From UBA6168 sp041392505 (GTDB lineage Bacteria > Bacteroidota > Bacteroidia > Chitinophagales > Saprospiraceae): DNA of 64,000 bases. The notes under the pieces were generated by a model, which saw nothing but the letters and a program-made list of their open reading frames with translations, was not told the origin of the DNA and searched no databases. Position 1 is the first letter of the stretch. Each line of letters begins with the position of its first letter. Below are positions 57,689 through 64,000 of this stretch, piece after piece. A program made the position numbers and the translations under genes. The stretch covers positions 22,506 to 86,505 of the forward strand of contig JAWKLX010000040.1 in the NCBI GenBank assembly GCA_041392505.1, read 5' to 3'.

Positions 57689-58144
57689 ATGACTTTCAAA
57701 AACATAACCGAATTCAAAGAAAAAGAAGGCCAAGAATTGCCACCTTCCCAATGGCTGCAAGTCACCCAAAAAATGGTGGATGATTTTTCGGCAGCCACCC
57801 AAGATTATCAATGGATTCACACCGATGTGGAACGGGCCAAAAAAGAATCACCTTTTGGTGGGACAATTGCCCACGGCTTTTTTTCCGTGTCTATGTTTTC
57901 CAAATTTATCATGGATAATGTGCAAGTGCAGACCGCAAAAATGGGTGTGAATTATGGGTTGGAAAAAGTTCGTTTTCCGCACCCTGTTCCGGTCGGCAGT
58001 GAAATCCGGTTATTGACCAAAGTTGCCAAAATCGAAGACTACGGTGACACGGGTGTAAAAATATTTTGGGACTGTGTTTTGGAAATAAAAGACATAAAAA
58101 AACCTGCCTGTGTAGGGACTTTTATTTCGTTGTTATTTGAATGA
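57689..58144 (+). CDS. MaoC-family dehydratase ((R)-specific enoyl-CoA hydratase)
   Basis: 151 residues, hot-dog fold. DFSAATQDYQWIHTD holds the conserved Asp and His of the hydratase-2 motif, and GTIAHGFFSVSM follows as in MaoC/NodN proteins. It hydrates 2-enoyl-CoA to (R)-3-hydroxyacyl-CoA, or works as a dehydratase in reverse. In the island it should follow acyl-CoA dehydrogenase, with the SDR next to it oxidising or reducing the hydroxyacyl-CoA. Start ATG 57689 is directly beside word array L7. Confidence 0.88.
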   Translation: MTFKNITEFKEKEGQELPPSQWLQVTQKMVDDFSAATQDYQWIHTDVERAKKESPFGGTIAHGFFSVSMFSKFIMDNVQVQTAKMGVNYGLEKVRFPHPVPVGSEIRLLTKVAKIEDYGDTGVKIFWDCVLEIKDIKKPACVGTFISLLFE

Positions 58145-58150
58145 GAATAA

Positions 58151-58219
58151 TAGAATGGTTGGATGGTTAGATGGTTCTTTTCCATCTAACCATCTAACTA
58201 TACAACCATCCAACCATCA
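58151..58219. repeat. Octamer-word inverted repeat (locus L8)
   Basis: AGAATGGTT, GGATGGTT, AGATGGTT then CCATCTAA, CCATCTAA, CTATACAA, CCATCCAA, CCATC. Inner arms 58163-58174 and 58182-58193 pair perfectly. It fills the spacer between the MaoC stop and the SDR start. Confidence 0.9.
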
Positions 58220-58225
58220 ATATAA

Positions 58226-58999
58226 ATGTCTAAAACAGCCAATTTTAATTTAAAAAATAAAGTCGCCATTATTACTGGATCCAGCAAAGGCATTGGTGAA
58301 TATATGGCAAGAGCGATGGCCGAAAACGGCGCCCAAGTCGTCATCAGCAGCCGCAAGCAAGATGCCTGTGATGAGGTGGTCGAACAATTCAAAAAGGACG
58401 GTTTGGAAGCAATCGGCATTGCCTGCCACGTAGGCGATGAAGAGCAACGAAAAAAATTAGTGGAAAAAACCGTGGAGCATTTTGGCGGCGTGGATATATT
58501 GATAAATAATGCTGGAATTAATCCACATTTTGGGCCGATAGAAAGTGCGCCTGAATCAGCATTTGATAAATTAATGGAGGTAAATGTAAAAGCGATTTGG
58601 TCCTTATCGAATTTATGCTTACCGGAAATGCAAAAAAGGGGCGGCGGCTCTATTATTAATATTTCCTCAGTGGAAGGCATTCATCCCGGCTTTGGTTTGG
58701 GCTTGTATAGTGTCAGTAAAGCGGCGGTCATTATGTTGTCAAAAAACCAGGCAAAAGAATGGGGGAAGCATGGAGTCCGGGTTAATGCCATTTGTCCAGG
58801 ATTGGTTAAAACAAAATTGAGCGAGGGCCTTTGGACAAATGAAAAATTAATGGCCAAAATGGAAAAAATGCTGCCGAGTGGCCGCATGGCTATGCCAGAG
58901 GAAATGAGTGGTTTGGCGGTTTTATTAGCCTCCAATGCGGGGTCGTATATGACGGGCGGGGTTTATGTGAATGATGGCGGGTATTTGATTGCGGGGTGA
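58226..58999 (+). CDS. SDR-family oxidoreductase
   Basis: 257 residues. TGSSKGIG (17-24), NNAG (94-97), Ser147/148 and Tyr161/Lys165 (YSVSK) form a complete classical SDR active site. The C-terminal MTGGVYVNDGGYLIAG is the usual end. Position after MaoC suggests a 3-hydroxyacyl-CoA dehydrogenase or 3-oxoacyl reductase of (R)-stereochemistry, but SDR substrates cannot be read from sequence. Spacers on both sides are word arrays L8 and L9. Confidence 0.87.
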   Translation: MSKTANFNLKNKVAIITGSSKGIGEYMARAMAENGAQVVISSRKQDACDEVVEQFKKDGLEAIGIACHVGDEEQRKKLVEKTVEHFGGVDILINNAGINPHFGPIESAPESAFDKLMEVNVKAIWSLSNLCLPEMQKRGGGSIINISSVEGIHPGFGLGLYSVSKAAVIMLSKNQAKEWGKHGVRVNAICPGLVKTKLSEGLWTNEKLMAKMEKMLPSGRMAMPEEMSGLAVLLASNAGSYMTGGVYVNDGGYLIAG

Positions 59000-59006
59000 T
59001 TAATTT

Positions 59007-59078
59007 AAACACATAGACATATAGAAGTTATTGTTGCTAAAATTGTTTTTTCTGTACGTTCTATGTGTCTATGCGTTT
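59007..59078. repeat. Octamer-word inverted repeat (locus L9)
   Basis: ACACATAG, ACATATAG on the left and CTATGTGT, CTATGCGT on the right. Arms 59007-59026 and 59059-59078 pair 18 of 20. It starts 7 nt after the SDR stop and ends 13 nt before the next ATG (59092). Confidence 0.82.
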
Positions 59079-59091
59079 TAAAAAAATAAAA

Positions 59092-60312
59092 ATGAACTTC
59101 GAATACACAGAAAAATCAATTGAACTCCAGAATAAATTAAAATCCTTCATGGATGCCCACATTTATCCTTATGAAAAAGAATATATGGAGTGGGTGATGG
59201 ATCCCAAAAATATTTGGCAGCGTTGGCCAAGAATGGAGGACTTAAAAGAACTGGCCAAAGCCAATGGTTTGTGGAATTTATTCTTGCCAAAAAGTTATGG
59301 TGAGCTCAGTCCTGGTCTCACTAATCTGGAATACGCACCACTAGCGGAACAGATGGGAAAAGTTCGATGGGCATCCGAAGTATTTAATTGCTCCGCCCCA
59401 GATACAGGTAATATGGAAGTGCTGGCCAAATACGGATCGCCAGAGCAGCAGGAGCGCTGGCTACAATCCTTGATGAACGGCGAAATCCGTTCTGCCTTCC
59501 TCATGACCGAGCCCGACGTAGCCTCCTCCGACGCCACGAATATCGAAACATCGATCGTGCGGGACGGCGACGAATATGTCATCAATGGCCGCAAATGGTG
59601 GTCTTCTGGGGCGATGGATCCGCACTGTAAAATCACCATAGTGATGGGCAAAACGGATCCTGAAGCACAGCGTCATATCCAGCAAAGTATGATCCTCGTA
59701 CCGATGGATACACCCGGCCTGACGATCGTAAGACCCCTTACATTGCTGGGATACAACGACACGCCGGAGGGGCACGCTGAAATTTTATTGGATAATGTCC
59801 GGGTACCCAAAGAGAACCTTTTGTTGGGCGAGGGTAGGGGGTTTGAGATAGCGCAGGGGCGCCTTGGGCCAGGCCGCATTCATCACTGTATGCGGTTGAT
59901 CGGTATGGCTCAACGCTCATTAGAATTGATGTGCCGACGGGTCGCCGAACGGGTCGCTTTCGGAAGGGCCATCAAAGATTTTAGCAGCATCCGGCAGGAC
60001 ATTGCCAGGTCTCGTTGCGAAATCGAACAAGCCCGTTTACTCACCTTATCTGCTGCCGATAAAATGGATAAGTTTGGGACAAAAGGTGCCATGGATTTAA
60101 TTGCCATGATAAAAATAGTTGCCCCCATGATGACCCAAACCGTTGTCGACCGGGCCATTCAAGCACATGGCGGGATGGGGGTTTGCAGTGATGTGCCACT
60201 GGCTGGTTATTTTGCAGCGGCAAGAATGGTTCGTATTGCCGATGGGCCAGATGAAGTGCACATGTATCAGTTGGGGAGGAATACGGTGAAGCAAGTTTTA
60301 AATAATGACTAA
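59092..60312 (+). CDS. Acyl-CoA dehydrogenase, ACAD10/11-like
   Basis: 406 residues from ATG 59092 (MNFEYTEKSIELQNK); the upstream in-frame ATG lies in array L9. AFLMTEPDVASSDATNIE and WWSSGAMDPHCKI are the FAD and substrate motifs. The C-terminal QAHGGMGVCSDVPLAGYFAAARMVRIADGPDEVHMYQLGR is characteristic of the ACAD10/ACAD11 and LvaC-like branch, with Asp/Glu pair DEVH. In mammals this branch is fused to an APH-type kinase, here it is followed directly by that kinase gene. The stop codon TAA falls inside the heptamer array L10. Confidence 0.9.
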   Translation: MNFEYTEKSIELQNKLKSFMDAHIYPYEKEYMEWVMDPKNIWQRWPRMEDLKELAKANGLWNLFLPKSYGELSPGLTNLEYAPLAEQMGKVRWASEVFNCSAPDTGNMEVLAKYGSPEQQERWLQSLMNGEIRSAFLMTEPDVASSDATNIETSIVRDGDEYVINGRKWWSSGAMDPHCKITIVMGKTDPEAQRHIQQSMILVPMDTPGLTIVRPLTLLGYNDTPEGHAEILLDNVRVPKENLLLGEGRGFEIAQGRLGPGRIHHCMRLIGMAQRSLELMCRRVAERVAFGRAIKDFSSIRQDIARSRCEIEQARLLTLSAADKMDKFGTKGAMDLIAMIKIVAPMMTQTVVDRAIQAHGGMGVCSDVPLAGYFAAARMVRIADGPDEVHMYQLGRNTVKQVLNND

Positions 60313-60382
60313 TGACTAATGACTAATGACTAATGACTAATGTAGAATGGGGCTGTTTTTCATTTTTCATTTTTTATTAAAT
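60304..60382. repeat. Heptamer array AATGACT x5 and TTTTTCA-type words (locus L10)
   Basis: Five perfect AATGACT units (60304-60338) plus AATG, then a second word series TTTTTCA, TTTTTCA, TTTTTTA (about 60354-60374) up to the start codon. The dehydrogenase stop codon TAA (60310-60312) is within the first unit junction. Direct repeat, not folded back. Confidence 0.92.
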
Positions 60383-60387
60383 TTATT

Positions 60388-61449
60388 ATGCAGAAAGTTC
60401 GTAAGGGAGAAGAAATAAATACGGAACAATTAGCCGTTTTTCTTTTTCAAAACAATATTATTCAAAATATAGACAGCGAAATAAACGTCGTGCAATTTCC
60501 CGGTGGTTATTCTAATTTGACCTATGCGCTGGAAATTGAGGGAAAAGAATATGTGCTACGGCGACCCCCTTTCGGTGCGGTAAAAATAGGGCATGATATG
60601 GGCCGGGAATATAAAGTATTGTCAAAATTAAATCCGGTATTTCCCAAAGCTCCCCGGACATTTATTTATACCGAAAATATGGATGTAATTGGCGCTCCAT
60701 TTTATATGATGGAAAAAGTGGAGGGCGAAATAATTCGCCCACATAATGCCAAGCAATTAAATATTTCGGAAAATGAATTCAAAACAATTGCTGGGGCATG
60801 GCTTGATACTTTTGTCGAATTGCATAATGTGGATTATAAATCGGCCGGATTGGAGGATTTGGGAAAGCCGGAAGGATATGTGGAGCGGCAAGTAATTAAT
60901 TGGGGAAAGCAATATTTAAAAGCTGCAACTGACGATATTCCAACCGCTGAAAAAGTCATGTATTGGTTGCAAGAAAATCAACCCATAAAATATGATTCCA
61001 CATTAATCCACAATGATTTTAAATACGACAATATTGTTTATGCGAAAAATGACTGGAGTAAAGTCATTGCCGTTTTGGATTGGGAAATGTGTACCCTTGG
61101 TGACCCATTGATGGATTTAGGGACTTCTTTAAGTTATTGGTTTACTGCCGATGACCCGCCGTGGTTGACCATTGGGCTGCCGATGACCACTGGTGAACCG
61201 GGAAATCCGTCCCGAATAGAAATCGTGGAATTATATGAAAAATTGAGTGGGCGAAAAGTGGATCATTTGGTTTTTTATTATGCTTATGGTTTATTTAAAA
61301 TTGCGGTCATCGTCCAGCAAATTTATTATCGTTATAAAAAAGGATATACCACGGACGAACGTTTTGCACAATTAAATAAAGCAACGATGGCATTCATCAA
61401 TACAGCGTGGCAAGCCATTCAAAAAAATCGGATTGTTGATTTGTATTGA
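60388..61449 (+). CDS. APH-type phosphotransferase (ACAD10/11 kinase domain homologue)
   Basis: 353 residues. GYSNLTYALEIEGKEYVLRRPPFG is the nucleotide-loop start, HNDFKYDN (about 208) is the HxDxxxxN catalytic loop and LDWEMCTLGDPLMDLG (about 232) carries the metal-binding Asp. These are all intact, so it should be an active kinase. The same domain order and sequence type form the N-terminal half of ACAD11, and LvaA in the Pseudomonas levulinate pathway phosphorylates 4-hydroxyacyl-CoA. Here it lies straight after the matching dehydrogenase gene, so a 4-hydroxyacyl-CoA kinase role is a sound inference. An aminoglycoside kinase is less likely. Confidence 0.85.
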   Translation: MQKVRKGEEINTEQLAVFLFQNNIIQNIDSEINVVQFPGGYSNLTYALEIEGKEYVLRRPPFGAVKIGHDMGREYKVLSKLNPVFPKAPRTFIYTENMDVIGAPFYMMEKVEGEIIRPHNAKQLNISENEFKTIAGAWLDTFVELHNVDYKSAGLEDLGKPEGYVERQVINWGKQYLKAATDDIPTAEKVMYWLQENQPIKYDSTLIHNDFKYDNIVYAKNDWSKVIAVLDWEMCTLGDPLMDLGTSLSYWFTADDPPWLTIGLPMTTGEPGNPSRIEIVELYEKLSGRKVDHLVFYYAYGLFKIAVIVQQIYYRYKKGYTTDERFAQLNKATMAFINTAWQAIQKNRIVDLY

Positions 61450-61462
61450 TCGGAATAACGGA

Positions 61463-61500
61463 AACCGATACACCGTCGCACCTAATTACCGTTGCACCGA
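61463..61500. repeat. Octamer word array (locus L11), degenerate
   Basis: AAACCGAT, ACACCGTC, GCACCTAA, TTACCGTT, GCACCGAC in 8-nt phase, ending 5 nt before the NUDIX ATG (61506). Its 3' part ACCGTTGCACCGA is shared with L7. Confidence 0.75.
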
Positions 61501-61505
61501 CTTTC

Positions 61506-62045
61506 ATGAACTGGAAAATTATCAATTCGAAAACCGTCTTTAAAGATCAATGGATCAACGTTCGGTCGGACGAATGCGAATTGCCGAACGGGCAAATTAT
61601 CCAACCTTATTATTTACTGGAATACCCTGATTTTGTTAATGCTTTGGCGATAACCAACGACAATAAAATCATTTTAAACCGGGAATATCGGCATGGCACA
61701 CAGACCACTAAATTAGAGTTGCCAAGCGGCACAGTGGACAAAGGGGAAACACCACAAAATGCCATGAAAAGGGAATTGTTGGAGGAGACGGGTTATGTTT
61801 TTGAAAAAATTATTTTCACTGCCAAGGTAAGCCCCAACCCTGCCAACCACACGAATTTTGCCCATAGTTTTTTAGCCATTGGTGGGACAAAAATTGCTGA
61901 GCAAAAATTGGACATCAGCGAATTAATCGAAAATGTGTTGGTGCCGATGGAGGAATTTAAAAGGATGTTGGAAAATAACGAATTGGACAATGCCATGCAC
62001 GTTGCATCTGCATATTATGGCTTGAAAAAATTAAATGAAATATAA
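61506..62045 (+). CDS. NUDIX hydrolase (ADP-ribose pyrophosphatase type)
   Basis: 179 residues from ATG 61506 (MNWKIINSKTVFKDQW); an upstream TTG start at 61446 would begin in the previous gene's stop and cross array L11. The NUDIX box GTVDKGETPQNAMKRELLEETG is complete, with RELxEE catalytic Glu. The N-terminal part (KIINSKTVFKDQWINVRSDECELPNG) fits ADP-sugar pyrophosphatases. It may clean up a nucleotide by-product such as ADP-ribose or an acyl-CoA; the substrate is open. It follows the kinase gene in the same direction. Confidence 0.87.
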   Translation: MNWKIINSKTVFKDQWINVRSDECELPNGQIIQPYYLLEYPDFVNALAITNDNKIILNREYRHGTQTTKLELPSGTVDKGETPQNAMKRELLEETGYVFEKIIFTAKVSPNPANHTNFAHSFLAIGGTKIAEQKLDISELIENVLVPMEEFKRMLENNELDNAMHVASAYYGLKKLNEI

Positions 62046-62047
62046 AC

Positions 62048-62100
62048 CAACACCTTCCGAAAGCCAGGGAATTAAATTCCCTGGCTTTCGGAAGGTGTTG
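62048..62100. repeat. Perfect 25-bp inverted repeat between NUDIX and SDR genes
   Basis: Arms 62048-62072 and 62076-62100 are perfectly complementary (CAACACCTTCCGAAAGCC... ) with a TAA loop. It begins 2 nt after the NUDIX stop and ends 12 nt before the next ATG. There is no U-tract, so it is unlike the window's standard terminators; it could be a stability hairpin. Confidence 0.88.
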
Positions 62101-62112
62101 AAAAATAAATAA

Positions 62113-62868
62113 ATGGATTTTAAAAATAAAACAGTCGTTATCTCCGGGGCAGGTTCTGGGATTGGTCGTTCTACTGCTATTTTATTTGCAATGCAAGGCG
62201 CAAATGTTGTCGTTTCTGATATAAGTGAAAAAGGTGGAATCGAAACCGTTGAGTTAATTAAAAATAAAAACGGCTCAGCTATTTTTATAAAATGTAATGT
62301 CGCCAAATTTGCTGAGGTAGAAAATTTAATGAATAAAACAGTCGAGCATTTTGGCGCAATAGATATAGCGGTCAACAATGCGGGCATCGGCGGAAAATCA
62401 TTGCAAAAAACCGCAGAACATCCTTTCGACGATTGGGACGAAGTGATCGCTGTCAACCAAACGGGGGTTTTTTATTGCATGAAATTAGAGATTCAACAAA
62501 TGCTGAAACAAGGCCATGGAAATATAATTAATATCGCTTCCATTGCTGGCTTGCGTGGCCTCCCTAATAACTTGTCTTATGTTGCCAGTAAACACGCAGT
62601 GGTCGGCATGACAAAAACAGCAGCGCTGGAATATGCGAGAAAAAATATTAGGGTCAATGCTGTCTGCCCGGTTTTTACCCACTCCGCTTTATTTCAACAA
62701 TTATTGGATTCAAAAGAAGGGTTGGACCAAAAATTAAAAATGGGCATCCCCATGTCCCGTTTTGGGCAACCGGAAGAAATTGGCGAAGCTATTTTATGGC
62801 TAACTTCCGATAAATCGAAATTTATTACTGGTCATGCATTGCCCGTGGATGGAGGCATGATGGCTTAA
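62113..62868 (+). CDS. SDR-family oxidoreductase
   Basis: 251 residues. SGAGSGIG (11-18), NNAG (88-91), Ser143, Tyr156 and Lys160 (YVASK) form a complete active site. The end HALPVDGGMMA is typical. This is the second SDR of the island; it could be the 3-hydroxyacyl-CoA or 4-hydroxyacid oxidase counterpart of LvaD-type enzymes, which is inference from context. Start ATG 62113 follows the long inverted repeat directly. Confidence 0.86.
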   Translation: MDFKNKTVVISGAGSGIGRSTAILFAMQGANVVVSDISEKGGIETVELIKNKNGSAIFIKCNVAKFAEVENLMNKTVEHFGAIDIAVNNAGIGGKSLQKTAEHPFDDWDEVIAVNQTGVFYCMKLEIQQMLKQGHGNIINIASIAGLRGLPNNLSYVASKHAVVGMTKTAALEYARKNIRVNAVCPVFTHSALFQQLLDSKEGLDQKLKMGIPMSRFGQPEEIGEAILWLTSDKSKFITGHALPVDGGMMA

Positions 62869-62902
62869 ATAATGAATAATGACTAATGACTAATGGCTAA
62901 TA
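62868..62902. repeat. Heptamer array over a start codon (locus L12)
   Basis: AATAATG, AATAATG, ACTAATG, ACTAATG, GCTAATA in 7-nt phase. The ATG of the next gene (62893-62895) is the end of the fourth word, and the stop of the SDR (62866-62868) abuts the first. The words match those of L10, 2.6 kb upstream. Confidence 0.85.
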
Positions 62903-63270
62903 AAAATGACATTGAATTGGGTGATGGTAAAATTGTTGATTGGATTGAAATTGATTTTCAAATTCAAAAACCATTTTCAGTTGATAAAATAGTAAAACCC
63001 ATCATGCCATTTTTTGGATATTTGGAAACAGTTTGTGTGCATGAATGCTGTGGCGTGGATGCCTTTGATTTTAGTGAAAAATCTATTAGGGAAGCTGCTA
63101 TAAATTTTGATGTGGATGGCCAACTTTTTTATTTTTTGGAAGTGTATGAAAAACTAAAGGCATTAAATGCTGAGGTGTTCGAGGTTACACGGATGAATTA
63201 CAATTTTGCCAAAAATGTTTTTCTCGAATTACTGACACATATAATTGAAAGTTTAAAAAAAAATAAATGA
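62893..63270 (+). CDS. Small uncharacterised protein
   Basis: 125 residues, not recognised with certainty. A conserved-looking core CVHECCGVDAFDF lies at about 49-61, with two adjacent Cys that could be redox-active or bind metal; the rest is mixed helix. It may belong to a DUF of small proteins with a CGIDAFDF-like core, but I cannot confirm which. No signal peptide. The start codon is embedded in array L12, and the stop TGA overlaps the ATGATG start of the next gene, so the two are translationally coupled. AT-rich compared with neighbours. Confidence 0.62.
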   Translation: MANKNDIELGDGKIVDWIEIDFQIQKPFSVDKIVKPIMPFFGYLETVCVHECCGVDAFDFSEKSIREAAINFDVDGQLFYFLEVYEKLKALNAEVFEVTRMNYNFAKNVFLELLTHIIESLKKNK

Positions 63271-64000
63271 TGAACAAACAATTAATTTTTAAAAAACGCC
63301 CAATTGGGCTTCCGGAAAAAGATACCTGGGAACTGATCGAAACCGAAATTCCAACTCCCGGTGATGGCGAAATTCTGGTGGAACAATATTACATCTCCCT
63401 CGACCCGGCCATGCGTGGCTGGATGAACGATGCCAAATCATATATCCCGCCCGTGCAGATCGGTGAGGTCATGCGGGCAGGTGCTGCAGGAAAAGTCTTA
63501 AAATCGAACAACCCGAAATTCAAGGAAGGCGATTATGTGTATGGCTGGGGTGGGGTGCAGCAGTACTCCGTTTCCGATGGCCAAACATTTTACAAAGTGG
63601 ATAAAAATTTGGTGCCGCTCCCCGTATATACTGGCACTTTGGGGATGCCGGGCATGACCGCTTATTTTGGAATATTAGAAGTGGGAAAAATAAAAGAGGG
63701 CGAAATTGTTTTGGTATCGGGTGCTGCCGGTGCGGTCGGGAGCATCGTTGGACAGATCGCTAAAATAAAAGGATGCACAGTCATCGGCATTGCTGGCGGT
63801 GCCGATAAGTGTAAATACCTGGTTGAAGAATTGGGTTTTGATGGTGCTATTGATTATAAAAATGAAAACATAAATGCCCGTTTAAGGGAGTTATGTCCAA
63901 AAGGAATTGATGTCTATTTTGATAATGTGGGTGGGGAAATTTTGGATGCAGCTTTAGCCCGATTGCGCCGACATGCACGGGTGGTCATTTGTGGTGCTAT
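63270..64000 (+). CDS. NADP-dependent medium-chain oxidoreductase (PtgR/CurA type), partial
   Basis: Starts at ATG 63270 (or the overlapping ATG 63267) and runs off the right edge, so only the first 243 residues are present. Sequence MNKQLIFKKRPIGLPEKDTW and DPAMRGWMN are the N-terminal signature of the leukotriene B4 12-hydroxydehydrogenase/15-oxoprostaglandin reductase family, and GAAGAVGSIVGQIAKIKGC is the cofactor motif. It reduces enone-type double bonds with NADPH. It fits the island as a reductase of 2,3-unsaturated ketone or acyl intermediates. Confidence 0.86.
   Translation, partial: MNKQLIFKKRPIGLPEKDTWELIETEIPTPGDGEILVEQYYISLDPAMRGWMNDAKSYIPPVQIGEVMRAGAAGKVLKSNNPKFKEGDYVYGWGGVQQYSVSDGQTFYKVDKNLVPLPVYTGTLGMPGMTAYFGILEVGKIKEGEIVLVSGAAGAVGSIVGQIAKIKGCTVIGIAGGADKCKYLVEELGFDGAIDYKNENINARLRELCPKGIDVYFDNVGGEILDAALARLRRHARVVICGA

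Noticed and set aside
60304..60342. Possible CRISPR-like array
   Set aside because: Units are 7 bp without spacers and no cas genes are present; it is a tandem repeat.

Overview
The window reads as chromosomal DNA of a Bacteroidota bacterium, most likely a Saprospiria/Lewinella-like marine or activated-sludge heterotroph. The signs are type IX secretion (T9SS) C-terminal sorting domains on two proteins, TonB-dependent receptors with carboxypeptidase-like N-terminal domains, HYR / choice-of-anchor D / SprB-type adhesin repeats, the miaB plus sigma-54 activator pair, and promoters of the Bacteroidota TTTG...TAnnTTTG type. No rRNA, tRNA, CRISPR array, phage or transposase gene was seen.

Layout. 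1-5.5 kb: a cytochrome/VCBS protein entering from the left, a T9SS-secreted PhoX-like phosphatase and a di-haem cytochrome c peroxidase. 5.5-9.5 kb: a low-molecular-weight phosphatase/ArsC-like protein, a FabG-type reductase and a 464-residue orphan, separated by two copies of a palindromic interspersed repeat. 9.6-17.8 kb: a frameshifted alpha/beta hydrolase, a frameshifted TonB receptor, a sodium:solute symporter, a KAS III-like protein without the usual His and Asn, an acyl-CoA ligase and an ArsR regulator. 17.9-20.2 kb: an NYN-domain protein and a long gene-free stretch ending in a 161-bp foldback element. 20.2-26 kb: a frame-broken VPS10/sortilin-like propeller protein, a sigma-54 activator and MiaB. 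26-33.6 kb: a haem-motif lipoprotein, a small membrane protein, a PiT-like permease, a beta-helix lipoprotein and an intact TonB receptor. 34.5-41.3 kb: a giant multi-domain T9SS adhesin, frame-broken in its middle. 41.4-50.6 kb: a patatin/cNMP protein, a methyltransferase, an M14 peptidase, a wHTH regulator, FabG, an MBL-fold hydrolase and a lysophospholipase-like hydrolase. 50.8-64 kb: a co-oriented acyl-CoA catabolism island (TetR, quinone oxidoreductase, acyl-CoA dehydrogenase, acyl-CoA ligase, MaoC hydratase, SDR, a second acyl-CoA dehydrogenase, an APH-type kinase, NUDIX, SDR, medium-chain reductase).

How the genes work together. The right-hand island has activation (ligase), oxidation (two dehydrogenases), hydration (MaoC), SDR oxidation and probably TetR control. 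Its second dehydrogenase and the kinase next to it look like the two halves of ACAD10/11, which points to hydroxy-acid breakdown. Outer-membrane uptake (TonB receptors), T9SS surface enzymes and adhesins fit a surface-attached polymer or lipid scavenger.

The most unusual signal is non-coding. At least twelve intergenic spacers hold degenerate 7- or 8-bp periodic word arrays, most of them folded back as inverted repeats. Each locus has its own word but the same architecture, and the arrays lie beside or over start and stop codons. Three further palindrome classes and a 118-bp tandem duplication whose coding differences are all synonymous add to this. Several frameshifts fall in homopolymers and may be assembly errors rather than true decay.
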